A DNA stretch of 64,000 nucleotides from Dasypus novemcinctus. Taxonomy: Eukaryota > Chordata > Mammalia > Cingulata > Dasypodidae. The notes beneath the pieces were generated by a model. That model ran no database searches and had not been told where the DNA came from. It worked only from the letters and a program-made list of their open reading frames with translations. Location: positions 37,010,365 through 37,074,364 of the forward strand of contig NC_080673.1 of the NCBI RefSeq assembly GCF_030445035.2, in the 5' to 3' direction. How positions within the stretch are numbered: the first letter of the stretch is position 1; each line of letters starts with the position of its first letter. The position numbers and the translations under genes were made by a program. Of the stretch, positions 23,971 through 34,190 are shown one piece after another.

Positions 23971-24361
23971 TGTATTAGCCAGGATTCACCAGAAAAACAG
24001 AACCAAAGACCAACAGGATTTTTATAAATATTAAGAAATTTATTATAGGAATTGGCTCATGTGACTGTGGGAATTAGTAATCCTGAATTACCCATAAGAT
24101 TTTGGCTGGTTGAGGTTGGGATGGAAATTCTTCTCACTGCTGAAATCTTAAATTTTTTCTTTGAGGCCTCCAATTGGTTAGATGAGGCGATTCCTCTCAT
24201 TACTGAAGTCATTCTCCTTCGTTGATGTAAACTAGCTGTAGATGCAATCAACTGACATGGTTTAAATTCATGCAATACTCTCATAGTAACATCAAGCTTG
24301 TACTTACTTAACTAAACAACTGAACACCATAATCTGCCAAGTTGACACATGAAATCACACT
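23971..24361 (-). mobile_element. ERVL-type (MLT2-like) 5' LTR, minus strand
   Basis: On the plus strand it reads TGTATTAGCCAGGATTCACC, AGAAAAACAGAACCAA, TAGGAATTGGCTCATGTG, GATGAGGCGATTCC and CATAATCTGCCAAGTTGACAC, the reverse complement of MLT2-family LTRs used by ERVL. Together with 22155-23610 it outlines a heavily deleted minus-strand provirus. The 360 bp between it and pol (23611-23970) is unrecognised. Confidence 0.75.
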
Positions 24362-24679
24362 GTTTTTTTTTAAGCCCAAGTAATATTTTTGTTTACATCA
24401 GAATTTCAATAACACCTCAGAATTTCAACATAACATCTGTTTATTTATTATTTAAAAATAGTGTAATGTGAATTTATTGGAGAAAAAGATCGATATAGGG
24501 AACCTAAAGAAGAAAATTCATATTTCATGTAATATTTACAATAGAGAGCAAATTCCATGTAATATTTTGGTAATACATCTTTATTATTTTATTTATGCTA
24601 TGTCTAAAGTTAGTGAAACCAAAAGCCAGTTCTCTGTAAAGATCAATAAAGTTGGTTAATCTGTAGCCAGGCATTCCAA

Positions 24680-25560
24680 GAAAAAGTTATAGAAGCCATA
24701 AAATACTTACATCATAAATGATATTGGGATCATTATCACCGATCTCATGGGCCTCGAAGGATTATAAAAGAATAGGATGAATAACTCTATGCCCACAAAT
24801 CTGATCATTTAGATGAAATGGACAAATTCTTTGAAACACACAAAGTACCACAGACATAAGAGCATAGATTATCAGAATAGATATATGTCTATTAAAGAAA
24901 CTTAATGAATAAATAGCAATCTTCCATAAAAGGAAATACAAGCCCATATACTTTCACTGATGAATTCCACCAATCATTTAAGGAGGAAATGATACCAATT
25001 CTCCACAATCTCTTTTTTTAAAAGGCAAGAGAAGGAACACTTCCTAAATCATTTTATTAAGTCAGCATTCCCCTAGTTATGAGATGAGGTAAAGACATTA
25101 CAAGACAAACTAGACAACAAAGATTATGTATTGAAAGATGGTATCAGGGCTGGTATCCTGAAAAGAAAAGGGACATCAGGTAAAAAGTAAATATGAATAA
25201 AATATGGGCTTTACTGGATAATAATGTACCAATTTTGGTTCATTACTTGTAACACATTTAGCATGATGCTATAAAAAACTAATAGTAAATTATACAATTA
25301 TAATAATAATCTTTCATCATTTGTAACAAATGTATCCTGAACACAGTGTATTAATAATGAGGGGATATATGGGAACTCTATTTTCTGCATAATTTTTCTG
25401 TAAATCTGCAACTTATTTAATGAAAAAGATGCTAATCATAGGAGAAACTAGGTGTGGGGTATATGGGAATGCTCTGAACAGTCTTTGCAATTTTTCCATG
25501 GAGTTAAATCTATTTTAAAATTAAAAGTCCTTAAAAATAGCAAAGCAATATAAATATAAT
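24680..25560 (+). mobile_element. L1 ORF2 fragment plus 3' end, plus strand
   Basis: The part 24700-25130 follows L1 ORF2 reverse-transcriptase coding sequence (ATGAATTCCACCAATCATTTAAGG, AGAAGGAACACTTCCTAAATC, AAAGACATTACAAGACAAACTAG) with broken frames. The part 25200-25560 has the old L1 3'-end phrases GGGATATATGGGAACTCT, ATTTTTCTGTAAATCTGC and an A-rich end. It is a 5'-truncated, decayed copy. Confidence 0.65.
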
Positions 25561-25564
25561 TAGT

Positions 25565-27540
25565 ATATATTCAGAAACTTTAGTCAGTTTATTTTCTGTG
25601 TCTATCTCTATAATCATTCTTCTGGGCATTTTTTATAGAAACTACTATTTCAATAAGTTATTCTTATATTTAATTTGCTATAAAAATTGCCTGAAATCTT
25701 GTTTGAAGTGGCAACTATAGTGGTCCCACATCTGTACCAGCCAATGCACTTGATACTTCACTTAATAAGGTGGTGATTATCTTGCATCTTAAAAGGTAGA
25801 TGGATTATCACTGGTTGTCTTTCAGATTTATCCACACTTTACATATGTTTAAATGAAGTTTGTTTAATGTAATAGAACCCACAAAACTAAAAGACAGCAT
25901 GGCAGAAGCTTTAATCATAAAGTAGAGGAATAGTAAGCCCGTCCTCAATTATTTTAAAAGCAACTATTAAAAATAATACTTCATTTTTTAAGTGAGAAAT
26001 CCAGACAAATGTTAATACAGATATGACAGACAGGTAAACTAGAAAGGTCCCAGGGAAGGTGATATCCTCCTAGGTAAGCTGGTACTTATGGTCTCCTTAC
26101 TTTTTAATCTCCATAATGAGTGAGAGAAATGGGTTCTCATTGGCAAAACCCATAGTATTCAAGGTATGTGAACTGGCTTTGCCAAAGCAAGCCGTATACT
26201 CTAAGGTGACGCTTGAACCTGGATCCCTAAACCGTTCTGTGCCCGAGTATTGAAAGCAGGATTCTGGTTGCCTGATGCTGATGATGCTGGTAACAGAATC
26301 CTACCTCTAGTATATGTTTATTTCTGCCTCTAGTGAACCTTTCCTGTAAGCTTTGATTTTTATCTCCTAAGAGGGAAGAAAGCTGGAACTTCATCAAGCA
26401 TATATAACAACTTATAAAATCTGATTTGTGCTTGCTTGCTAATAGACATTTGTTTAATAAATGTATGTGTGACAGAATTTGTGTAAGATTGACTTCATTT
26501 TTTCTTTGTTTTTTATTTGATAAGCAGTAATATCATGTTTGTCACTTTAACGTAGATACAATTATTAGGTTATCTGTCATATTTAGGTTTTTTAAAATTA
26601 TATGTTCTTTAAGTTACATTTTTAAAAGCATATACAACTGCAAATGAGAGTGGGAAAAAGTCTAAACCTCACCAAACTTTTAAAAGAACCTAGAAGTTGT
26701 GCATGTCTAGGATGATTGAGGTCAGTTTACAAAATAATTTCCCATCAATACTGAAATATATTTGAGTATGGACATTTATTCATTGAGCTCAGTCTTAGAG
26801 ATTGCACTATTAAAATATATTACATATAGTTCCAATAAATTATTTAAAAATATCATCAGAAAAAGATCTCACCTATTTATAAATGTAGGTCCTCAAATCT
26901 TGTGTATGACAAAGTCCAGTAAAATATGTATGGTCTACTTTCCACATACATCACAATGTAGTATTTTTGACATTAATATTAGCAGAAAATAGATGGATAT
27001 TCTTGGATCTTTAACTAGCATTGTTCTTGTAGCAGTTTTTACATTTTCTAAATACAGACAGGTATAGAAATAGTACAATAGATTATAAAATTTTCAGCTG
27101 CTTTAAATTTTAATTTTTCCTGCTAACAAAAGTGTTCATTCTCAGTAATATCCCTTGGGAACTGACATAATGTAAAGATAGGCTTGATCAGGTTTTTCTG
27201 TTTTTCTGTTCTTTTTATTTGGGTATGTTAGGACAGGCACAAGTATGATTAACTATACATTTTTTGAAAATAGACCTGAAATTGAAATGGCAAGTTTCAT
27301 GTTAAGAGAGTTGACGTATCTAGAGTGCTTTGCAAACATACTGTTTAGTTATCACTTGTCATACATCTTACTGTATAAGTACTTAAAATTGTTGCACAGG
27401 AGTATGTTTTGTTCCCAGAACACTGGAAATTCCTCCAAGGCTGGGACTTGCTCCCTTTCTTTATGCTCTCGAGGGCATATGTTAAACCACATTGTGGCAT
27501 TTTACACAGCCTAATTCTTAACAACTCTTGTCCACAGAAA
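25565..27540. other. AT-rich unassigned DNA
   Basis: No gene is visible. Open frames at 26762-26992 and 27245-27514 are short, AT-rich and match nothing I know. Confidence 0.4.
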
Positions 27541-27551
27541 TGATTAATTTG

Positions 27552-27613
27552 TTTTTTGGTTTTTTTTTATGTGGTAGGCAGACGCCCTATCCATTGGGCC
27601 AAGGCTGATTCCC
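27552..27613 (-). mobile_element. Minimal DAS SINE: tRNA-like head plus A-tail only
   Basis: Perfect 11-bp direct repeats TGATTAATTTG flank it (27541-27551 and 27614-27624). In minus-strand sense it reads as the first roughly 43 bases of the DAS SINE head (TTGGCCCAATGGATAGGGCG, then TCTGCCTACCACAT), followed directly by an A-rich tail. The B box and the body of the SINE are absent, although target duplications and tail show that it integrated in this form. Confidence 0.8.
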
Positions 27614-27769
27614 TGATTAATTTGGGTTTATTCCAGAAAGCAATCTAAATAATTGACAACACATTTATAACATTATTATACCTGATAGTTGTACTTCAAT
27701 TCCCCCAAAGTAGGAGTGCCGCTAATGCTAAAAGAAATAGTTTTTTCATAAATGTGTTGGTTGTTAAAA

Positions 27770-27792
27770 AGACAACAACAACAACAACAACA
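27770..27792 (+). repeat. (ACA)n microsatellite
   Basis: About seven to eight CAA/ACA triplets in a row, probably the tail of a decayed retroposon. Confidence 0.8.
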
Positions 27793-27814
27793 AAAGCTTG
27801 GCTTAAAAACAAAA

Positions 27815-27960
27815 TCAATCTCTGACCTAGCAATTATATTTCTGGGAATTTATTCTAAGTAATTACTCATGAGAGTTGAGAAATATTTAGAGTAACAAAT
27901 AGAAGAATATAGAATATGATGCATTTTGTTAAAAGAAAATATATGCCTAAACCGTCAGTA
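27815..27960 (+). mobile_element. Possible old L1 fragment, plus strand
   Basis: GACCTAGCAATTATATTTCTGGGAATTTATTC resembles the late ORF2 region of old L1s. It is short and diverged. Confidence 0.4.
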
Positions 27961-27984
27961 TTATTTGAATGTTTTTTTGCCCTG

Positions 27985-28145
27985 GATGGGGCCCCAGTCC
28001 TCGCCCAGGAGGGGCCCCGCCATCTGGCCGCAGCACGAGGTCACTGCAGGGGTGGCCATGGTGGGGCTGACGAAGGACTGCACAGCCCTCGTGCGGCCTG
28101 GCTTAGGGCAGAGTGCAGTCTTGACCAGCTCCTGTGAATCTATTA
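27985..28145. other. GC-rich patch of unknown origin
   Basis: About 160 bases are strikingly GC-rich within AT-rich surroundings. The minus strand stays open across it (117 codons, 27961-28314, reading for example GQMAGPLLGEDWGPIQG), and short plus-strand frames are open too. I recognise no protein. It lies about 60 bp upstream of an LTR and could be the 3' end of that element's internal region, or an independently inserted mRNA fragment. Confidence 0.4.
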
Positions 28146-28205
28146 TTTTTCTATTATCAATTTCATTGATTTCTGCCTGGGAGAGGTTTGCAGTAGTTAA
28201 CAAGC

Positions 28206-28680
28206 TGTAGCTCAGTTTCCCCTGATATGCACTGGGGAAAGGCTGACCCCATCCCCCATAAGCCTTCATGTCCAAGGGCATGGAACTTCCCCACAGGCTA
28301 AACAAAGAAACCACATAGAGACGGGAGTAAGAAATGGAAGCCTTCCCTACCTACATATCAAAGGGAGATAAAATTCCTACAGAACAAAGGAACATCAGCT
28401 CCTACAGCATTCCAACAAACCATAACTCCCTAACCATAACTCTTCTAGTCACTGTCAGGGAAAGTTTTCATCTCTAGGGCTTCCTATTGAACCCTGCACT
28501 TCACTTGGACCCTCAACCCCTCCCACCAACTATCATTCCCCCACCTAGGAAAGTTCTGTATAAATTCAAGTCCCCCCCATTCCAGGAGTGGGCTGAAGTC
28601 TCTTCTTCAAACCCCCTCCATTGGGAAAGCTTCCCAATAAATAAATTCTTTGCTTATGGTCAATCAGTCTCCATGTCCCA
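28206..28680 (+). mobile_element. Solo ERV-type LTR (ERV1-like)
   Basis: It starts TGTAGCTCAGTTTCCCC and ends CAGTCTCCATGTCCCA. It has a TATAAA box at 28559-28564, a pyrimidine-rich R region with GGGCTGAAGTCTC, and an AATAAATAAATTC polyadenylation block at 28636 onward. The compact U3-R-U5 layout is that of gammaretrovirus-like endogenous LTRs. No exact target duplication was found at these boundaries. Confidence 0.65.
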
Positions 28681-28689
28681 GTAAAAGCT

Positions 28690-31600
28690 GTATTTTCTCC
28701 TACACTGCCAAAATTTTAATTTCTTTTTTTTCCTGTTTGCTTTAGGCTTAAATTGTTCTTTCCCTATTTACTAAAGTGAGAGTTTAGAATATTGATATTA
28801 GATTTTTCATCTTTTCTAATATTTTAATTTAATGCTATAAATTTCCCCTCAAGTGCTGTTTTCACTGCATCACACAAATTTTGATAAATTGAATTTTCAT
28901 TTTCACTTAGTTTGAAACATTTAAACTTTTCTTAAGTCTTCTTCTTTGACCCATGCAAGCATCTTGTGTAACTTCCTAATATTTTGAGATTTTCAGCTAT
29001 CATTCCATTATTGACTTCTAGTATAATTTTATTGTAGTCTGAGAACATAATTTCTACTATGTCTATTTAATTTGCTAACATGTGTTTTGAAGCACAGAAT
29101 GTGTTCTGACTTGGTGAATGTTCCATGGGGGCTTGAGAAGATTATGTATTCTGTTTTTGTTGAATGGAGTATTCTATGAATGTCAAATTGGTTGATAGTG
29201 CTATCAGGTGAACCATATCATATGGCTTTTCTGACTATTTGATCTATCAATTACTGAAAGAAACATATTGCTGTCCCCAACTACAGTAGTGATACTGTTT
29301 ATATTTCCTGACATTTCCATCAGTTTTTGCTTCACATATTTTAGTTCTTTATTTTTTGGAACATTCACCTTCAGGATCTGCATACATTTTTGGAGAATTG
29401 CCCCTTTTATCATTATCTAATGCCCCTCTTTATTTCTGATCATTTTCCTTGTTCTGAATTCTGCTCTATTTGAAAATATTATCCTTATTCCAGCCTTCTC
29501 ATATGTGGTTAAAATGGCATATCTTTATTCATTCCTTTTCTTTTAACCTATATGAGTCTTTGTATTTAAAATGGGTTCCTTGTAGACAGTATATAGTAGG
29601 CTGTTGTTTTATTATCCTCACCAACAATCTTTTGTATTTTAATTGCTGCATTTAGACCATTCACTTTTAAAGTGACTATTGATATATTTGGATTAACAAC
29701 CACTATATTTGTAACTGTTTTCTATTCTTTAAATTTGTTCTTGACTTGTTCTTGGCTACCTTCCTCCTTTTTTTGTGTGTCCTCTGGTTTTAATTAAGCA
29801 TCTTATATATTTGATCTTGTCTCTTAGCATATCAATTATAACTCTTTAAAATGTTTTTTAGTGATAGATCTGGAGTTGCAGTTTTCAATATACATTTTTA
29901 ACTAATCTAAGTTTTCCTTCAAATAAAACTATACTGCTTCAAATGTAGCATATCTTATAAAAGAGTATTCACAATTCCTTCCTCCCTCCCTTCTGATACT
30001 ATCATTCATTTCACTTATCCGTATGCTACAATCACCAAATATATTGTTACTATTATTGAATTAAATAATTGTCACTCAGATAAATTAAAAAAGAAAAATA
30101 GCAAAAATGTTTGACTTTCTTATATTCCTGCTAGCATGATAAAAAATTTGGAACTAAGTAATTTTTCTTCTCTCTGAAGAGCTTCTTTTAACATTTCTTA
30201 CAGGTCAGGTCTGCTGGGGATAAATTCCTTCAGTTTTTGTTTGCCTGAGTACATCTTTATTTCTCTTTTCTTTTGAAGGACAATTTTGAAGTACAATAGA
30301 GAATTATTCTAGGTTATGATTTTTTTCTTTCAACATAAAAATATTCATCCCACTCTTTCCTTGCTTGCTTGAGTCAGATGAGAAATCTACTGTAATTTTT
30401 ATTCTTGTTCTTCTTTCTCTTTGCTTGCTTTTTTGACATTTAAATGTTATATGCTTACTTGTAGAGTTTTTGGTATGTGTTCTACTTGGTTCTCGGAGCT
30501 TCCTGGATCTGTGATTTTGGGTCTGTCATTAATTTTGAAAAGTTCTTGACTATTATTAACTTAAATATTTCTCTCATTCTTTTTTTTTCCTGTTTTTTTC
30601 TCTTTTTTTTTTTTTCATTCTTATTTTTATATTAACATTTCAATTTGGAAAATTCTGATGATCTATCTTAGTGTTCACTGATTCCTTCCCTGGCTGGGTC
30701 AAGTCCACTGCTGATCCCATTAGCAGCATTCTTCATTTCTCTTACAGTGTCTTTGATTTCTAGCACTTCCTTTGATTCTTCATAAGAGTTGTCACATCTC
30801 TTACTATTATACATCTGTTCTTGCATGCTGCATGCCTTTTACCATTAAAACCCTTAATATATTAATCATAGTTATTTTAAATTCCCCATATGGTGATTCC
30901 AACATCTATGACATGTCTTACAGTGTCTCCTCAGAGTGTGTTTTTCTGCCTTTTGTCATACCTTGTAATTTTTTGTTGAAAGTTAGATGTGTAGTGGATA
31001 CGAAGAAAAGGATTATTTTAGGAGTTGGGCTATGTTTTATATTTCCTATACCTCTAGGCAAGAAAGTCTTGAAATTCTTTTGGGAATCCTTCTCTAGGGT
31101 CCTTCTTATTTCTCACCTCTATACTTTGTGCTTACCAAAGTATACTTCATCAGAGAGAGTCTGTCTTATAGCTCTTTTAATGGTAATCTACTGTTACTAT
31201 ACTGGAGCCCTGCTGGTGTGGTGGTAAGATGTGGTGTAGGGAAATCATTCTTTACCTTTAGATTAAGGCTCTGCCTTTTAATGGACTGTGTCTCTGGGTT
31301 GTGATCTTCACAAGTGTTTCTTCAGTGGTATAGCTTTTTATCTTAGCTGAGGAAGGAAGGCCAAAGAGGGCTAGAGTAGGTGGAATGGCTTTCCCCAGCT
31401 AGGTAAATGCTCTAGTAAACACTTCTCCCTGAAGAGTAGGGTTTTTTTTACAGAGAAGGCACTGGGAGCATTTCATAGTAATTTCTCTTCCCCTCCCCTA
31501 CCAGAATCTGGATGCACTCTTTCATAGATTTTTCTCCATGCAAATGTGGTGGATTTACTAGAGGTAAAACCCATGAAAAAGTGGGTTAGACCTAAATCTC

Positions 31601-31950
31601 TAAAACTAAGGCACTGAAGAGTTTCCCATATTTATGCTAGTCCACACTCAGCCTCCAATGATATGTCAAAATTAGCAGTTTATTGATCCAGAGGCTTTTT
31701 CTTCAGGTAAGCAGATCCCAGCTAAGAGTCTCTGAATACACTTATTATAGCTTCATATTTTTAGTTGTAGTTTGTTATGCAACCTTAGTTCATGGATGGG
31801 TTCAAAAAATGGCCGAGTTTCAGTTTGTTCAGCTTTTTCTGTTTTTAACAGTGAAACCATCAATTTCCACTCTACATATCAGAGTTGTAGCTGAAAATTC
31901 TGCTTATGCTATTTTTTTTAAATTTACAAGAGGTATGCTACTTCAAACTT
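28690..31950 (-). mobile_element. Old L1 (L1M/HAL1-like), minus strand
   Basis: On the plus strand this is antisense L1. Phrases such as GTGAATGTTCCATGGGGGC, TTGAGAAGATTATGTATTCTG, GGGTTCCTTGTAGACAG, TTACAGGTCAGGTCTGCTGGGG and CTTGTAATTTTTTGTTGAAAG follow the order typical of antisense old mammalian L1. All frames are broken by stops. The region from about 31200 upward is probably its 5' UTR-proximal part, but that boundary is uncertain. Confidence 0.65.
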
Positions 31951-31984
31951 AAGGAGAAATGTTTCCAAAAATAGATGTATTTTG

Positions 31985-32625
31985 AAAAAAAATTTTTATA
32001 TCAATGCTACAAGTTACTTAGTTAGCACAAGCTAATAACCAAAATAACAGTAAATCTGCTTTAGTCAGTGGTCACATTCCCCTCTTCCCCCTTATTTCGT
32101 TCATTCCTCAATCTTGAGAGATTTGGGATGATGCTACTCTGACTGCTTCAGGCTGAAAAAGGACATATTTATTATGGGACAGAGGAATGGAATTATTTTG
32201 CTTGCAGTTGAAGATGCTTCTTGCTTTTGGAATGGAGCTGGTCCCTTTCCATTGTTTCGTTAGTTTTTCAGGGAATGTCTGAAGAACTGGAGAGTAAGAG
32301 AGCTGATCACATATCTGTTGGGTTTCAGGGCTCAACAAGCGTAAGAAACATCTGAGGACTTTAAGTCCTCGAGAAATATACTTAACAAATATATTGAAAA
32401 TTATAGGTTCAAATAAAAGAAGTTGAAGAATCATGATTAGGTAACCTAAAAATAGGTATAACTATGTTATATTGGGTAAATACTTTCCATATATTCCAAG
32501 ATAGAGCCCTCTGAGGGTGAATTGATTTCATGTGGCCGTGTGGCTTGCCTATGATGTCTGGACATCCCTAGGTCCCTCAGGGGCCCTTTTGTTTGTGTCT
32601 TTACTGTGGCTTTAAAAAATATATA
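31985..32625 (-). mobile_element. L1 3' region unit D, minus strand
   Basis: Sequence such as TCATTCCTCAATCTTGAGAG, then TTTGCTTGCAGTTGAAGATG, GAACTGGAGAGTAAG and AAATTATAGGTTCAAATAAAAG aligns with 51420-51740 of the larger unit A. It is followed by a TA-rich microsatellite (32617-32634) and then another unit of the same sequence in the same orientation. Confidence 0.65.
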
Positions 32626-32635
32626 TATATATATG

Positions 32636-33650
32636 ATCTATTTTTTTTTTGAGCATTGCTACTATGTGTGGATTATACTTTACATTATAGTTTAAACTCT
32701 TTCCTGCACAATTTTGTAGGTTATGATAAGATATATAATCACCTGGATCTGTCATTGCAATGTCATTCAGGACAATTCCATTGTCCTCAAAATGCCCCTA
32801 TATTACACCATTTTTCCCCCATCCCTCCACTCAGAACCTCCAGAGGCCACTGCCTCCACATCAATGATAAATGTTCTTCCATTGCTAGAATAACAATAAA
32901 TCTATAGTAGAATAACAGTAAGTCTACTCTAGTCCATCATTTATTCACCAATCCTGAATGATTGGTGAATGAATCTGGAATGGTGATGTGGCATTATTTT
33001 GAAGTCTGGCTGAGACCTGCATCAGTGTTCCTCTGGAATGACCTTCCAGCTCACTTTGAAATCTCTTAGCCATAAAACTCTATTTTATTTACTATATGCC
33101 CTTTTGGTCAGAGTCTTTATTCAAATGCATCATCGATTAATATTTGGCAATAATCCCACAGTGCCAGGAAAGTTCATCCCTGAGAGTCATATCCCATGCT
33201 GGGAAAAAGGTAGTGAGTTTATTTGCAGAATTTACCTTAGAGAAAGGCCATATTTGAGTAAGAAGGAGGTTCTCAGAAGGCAATTCTTAAGGATTAATTA
33301 ATTATAATTAGGTTTAGTTTCATTATTAAAGGAATACAGTTCATAAGAGCAATCATTAAGATATAGGGCTTGATTTATTAACCTGTTTTCCTTTATTTGG
33401 CAAGGCTCATATATTCCAGAGCTTTTGGCCATCTTATTTGAGAAAGTAGCAGGACTTATCTAGAAGGGAAGTTTAATATTTTGTTAGCTATTGTGCAAAC
33501 CTCTATCTATCCAGAAAACATACCTATGGCAACAAGGATACATTTATATTCCACAGAAGTATGTAGCTATATAGTATTCAAGCTGTTTAAAATGCCCTCT
33601 CTGTATAAAACCATATAAATTATGAGAAATTTGGCTGTTTCTGTGACAAA
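32636..33650 (-). mobile_element. L1 3' region unit C, minus strand
   Basis: It opens with TTATACTTTACATTATAGTTTAAAC, then TGTCATTGCAATGTCATTC, CTCACTTTGAAATCTCTTAGCC and GGCCATATTTGAG, the same order as units A (51130-52080) and B (53850-54550). A perfect 11-bp hairpin (ATTCACCAATC, 6-nt loop) lies at 32943-32970. No coding sequence. Confidence 0.65.
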
Positions 33651-33659
33651 ATATTTTTC

Positions 33660-34190
33660 TAAGAATAAAATATGCAACATTCCTCTACTCCCCATTGTTG
33701 ACACTTAATACTAGTGTGGTAACTTTGTTACAATTGACACAAGAATTTTAAACTGTTACTGTTAACTGTAGTCCTATTTTGTTTAGGCTCATCTTTCCTC
33801 ACATACCACCTTATTATTAACAATAGGACATACTTTTGTTTTTTATTCTGAAAGCAAAGCCTTGTATTTGTATTTCAAGCCACAATCCTCATCCATCTCA
33901 AGGTTTACTGTGTTATACAATCCATGTTTTATCTTCTAGCTTTCCTTCTAGTAGCATGTGTAACACAAAAACTCCTCCTTCAGCCATGAACACCACACAC
34001 CTCAGCACTGTCAACTACACTCGCGCTATTGTACTACCATCACCGCGGGCCATCCCCAAACCACTATGATCAATCTAATTATACATTCTGCACAGATTAA
34101 GCATAAGATCCTCTGTCTTGTCCCTGTTCTATCTCCTCGTGACCTATCTTCTAGATTCTACATTTATGAATTTACTTGTTTAAATTAGTT
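33660..34190 (-). mobile_element. 3' UTR of the 33.7-39.1 kb L1, minus strand
   Basis: This is non-coding sequence directly downstream of the ORF2 C-terminus in minus-strand sense. It shares ATCCTCATCCATCT and GGTTTACTGT phrases with the nested 3' UTR at 34950-36085, so both belong to related L1 subfamilies. Confidence 0.6.
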
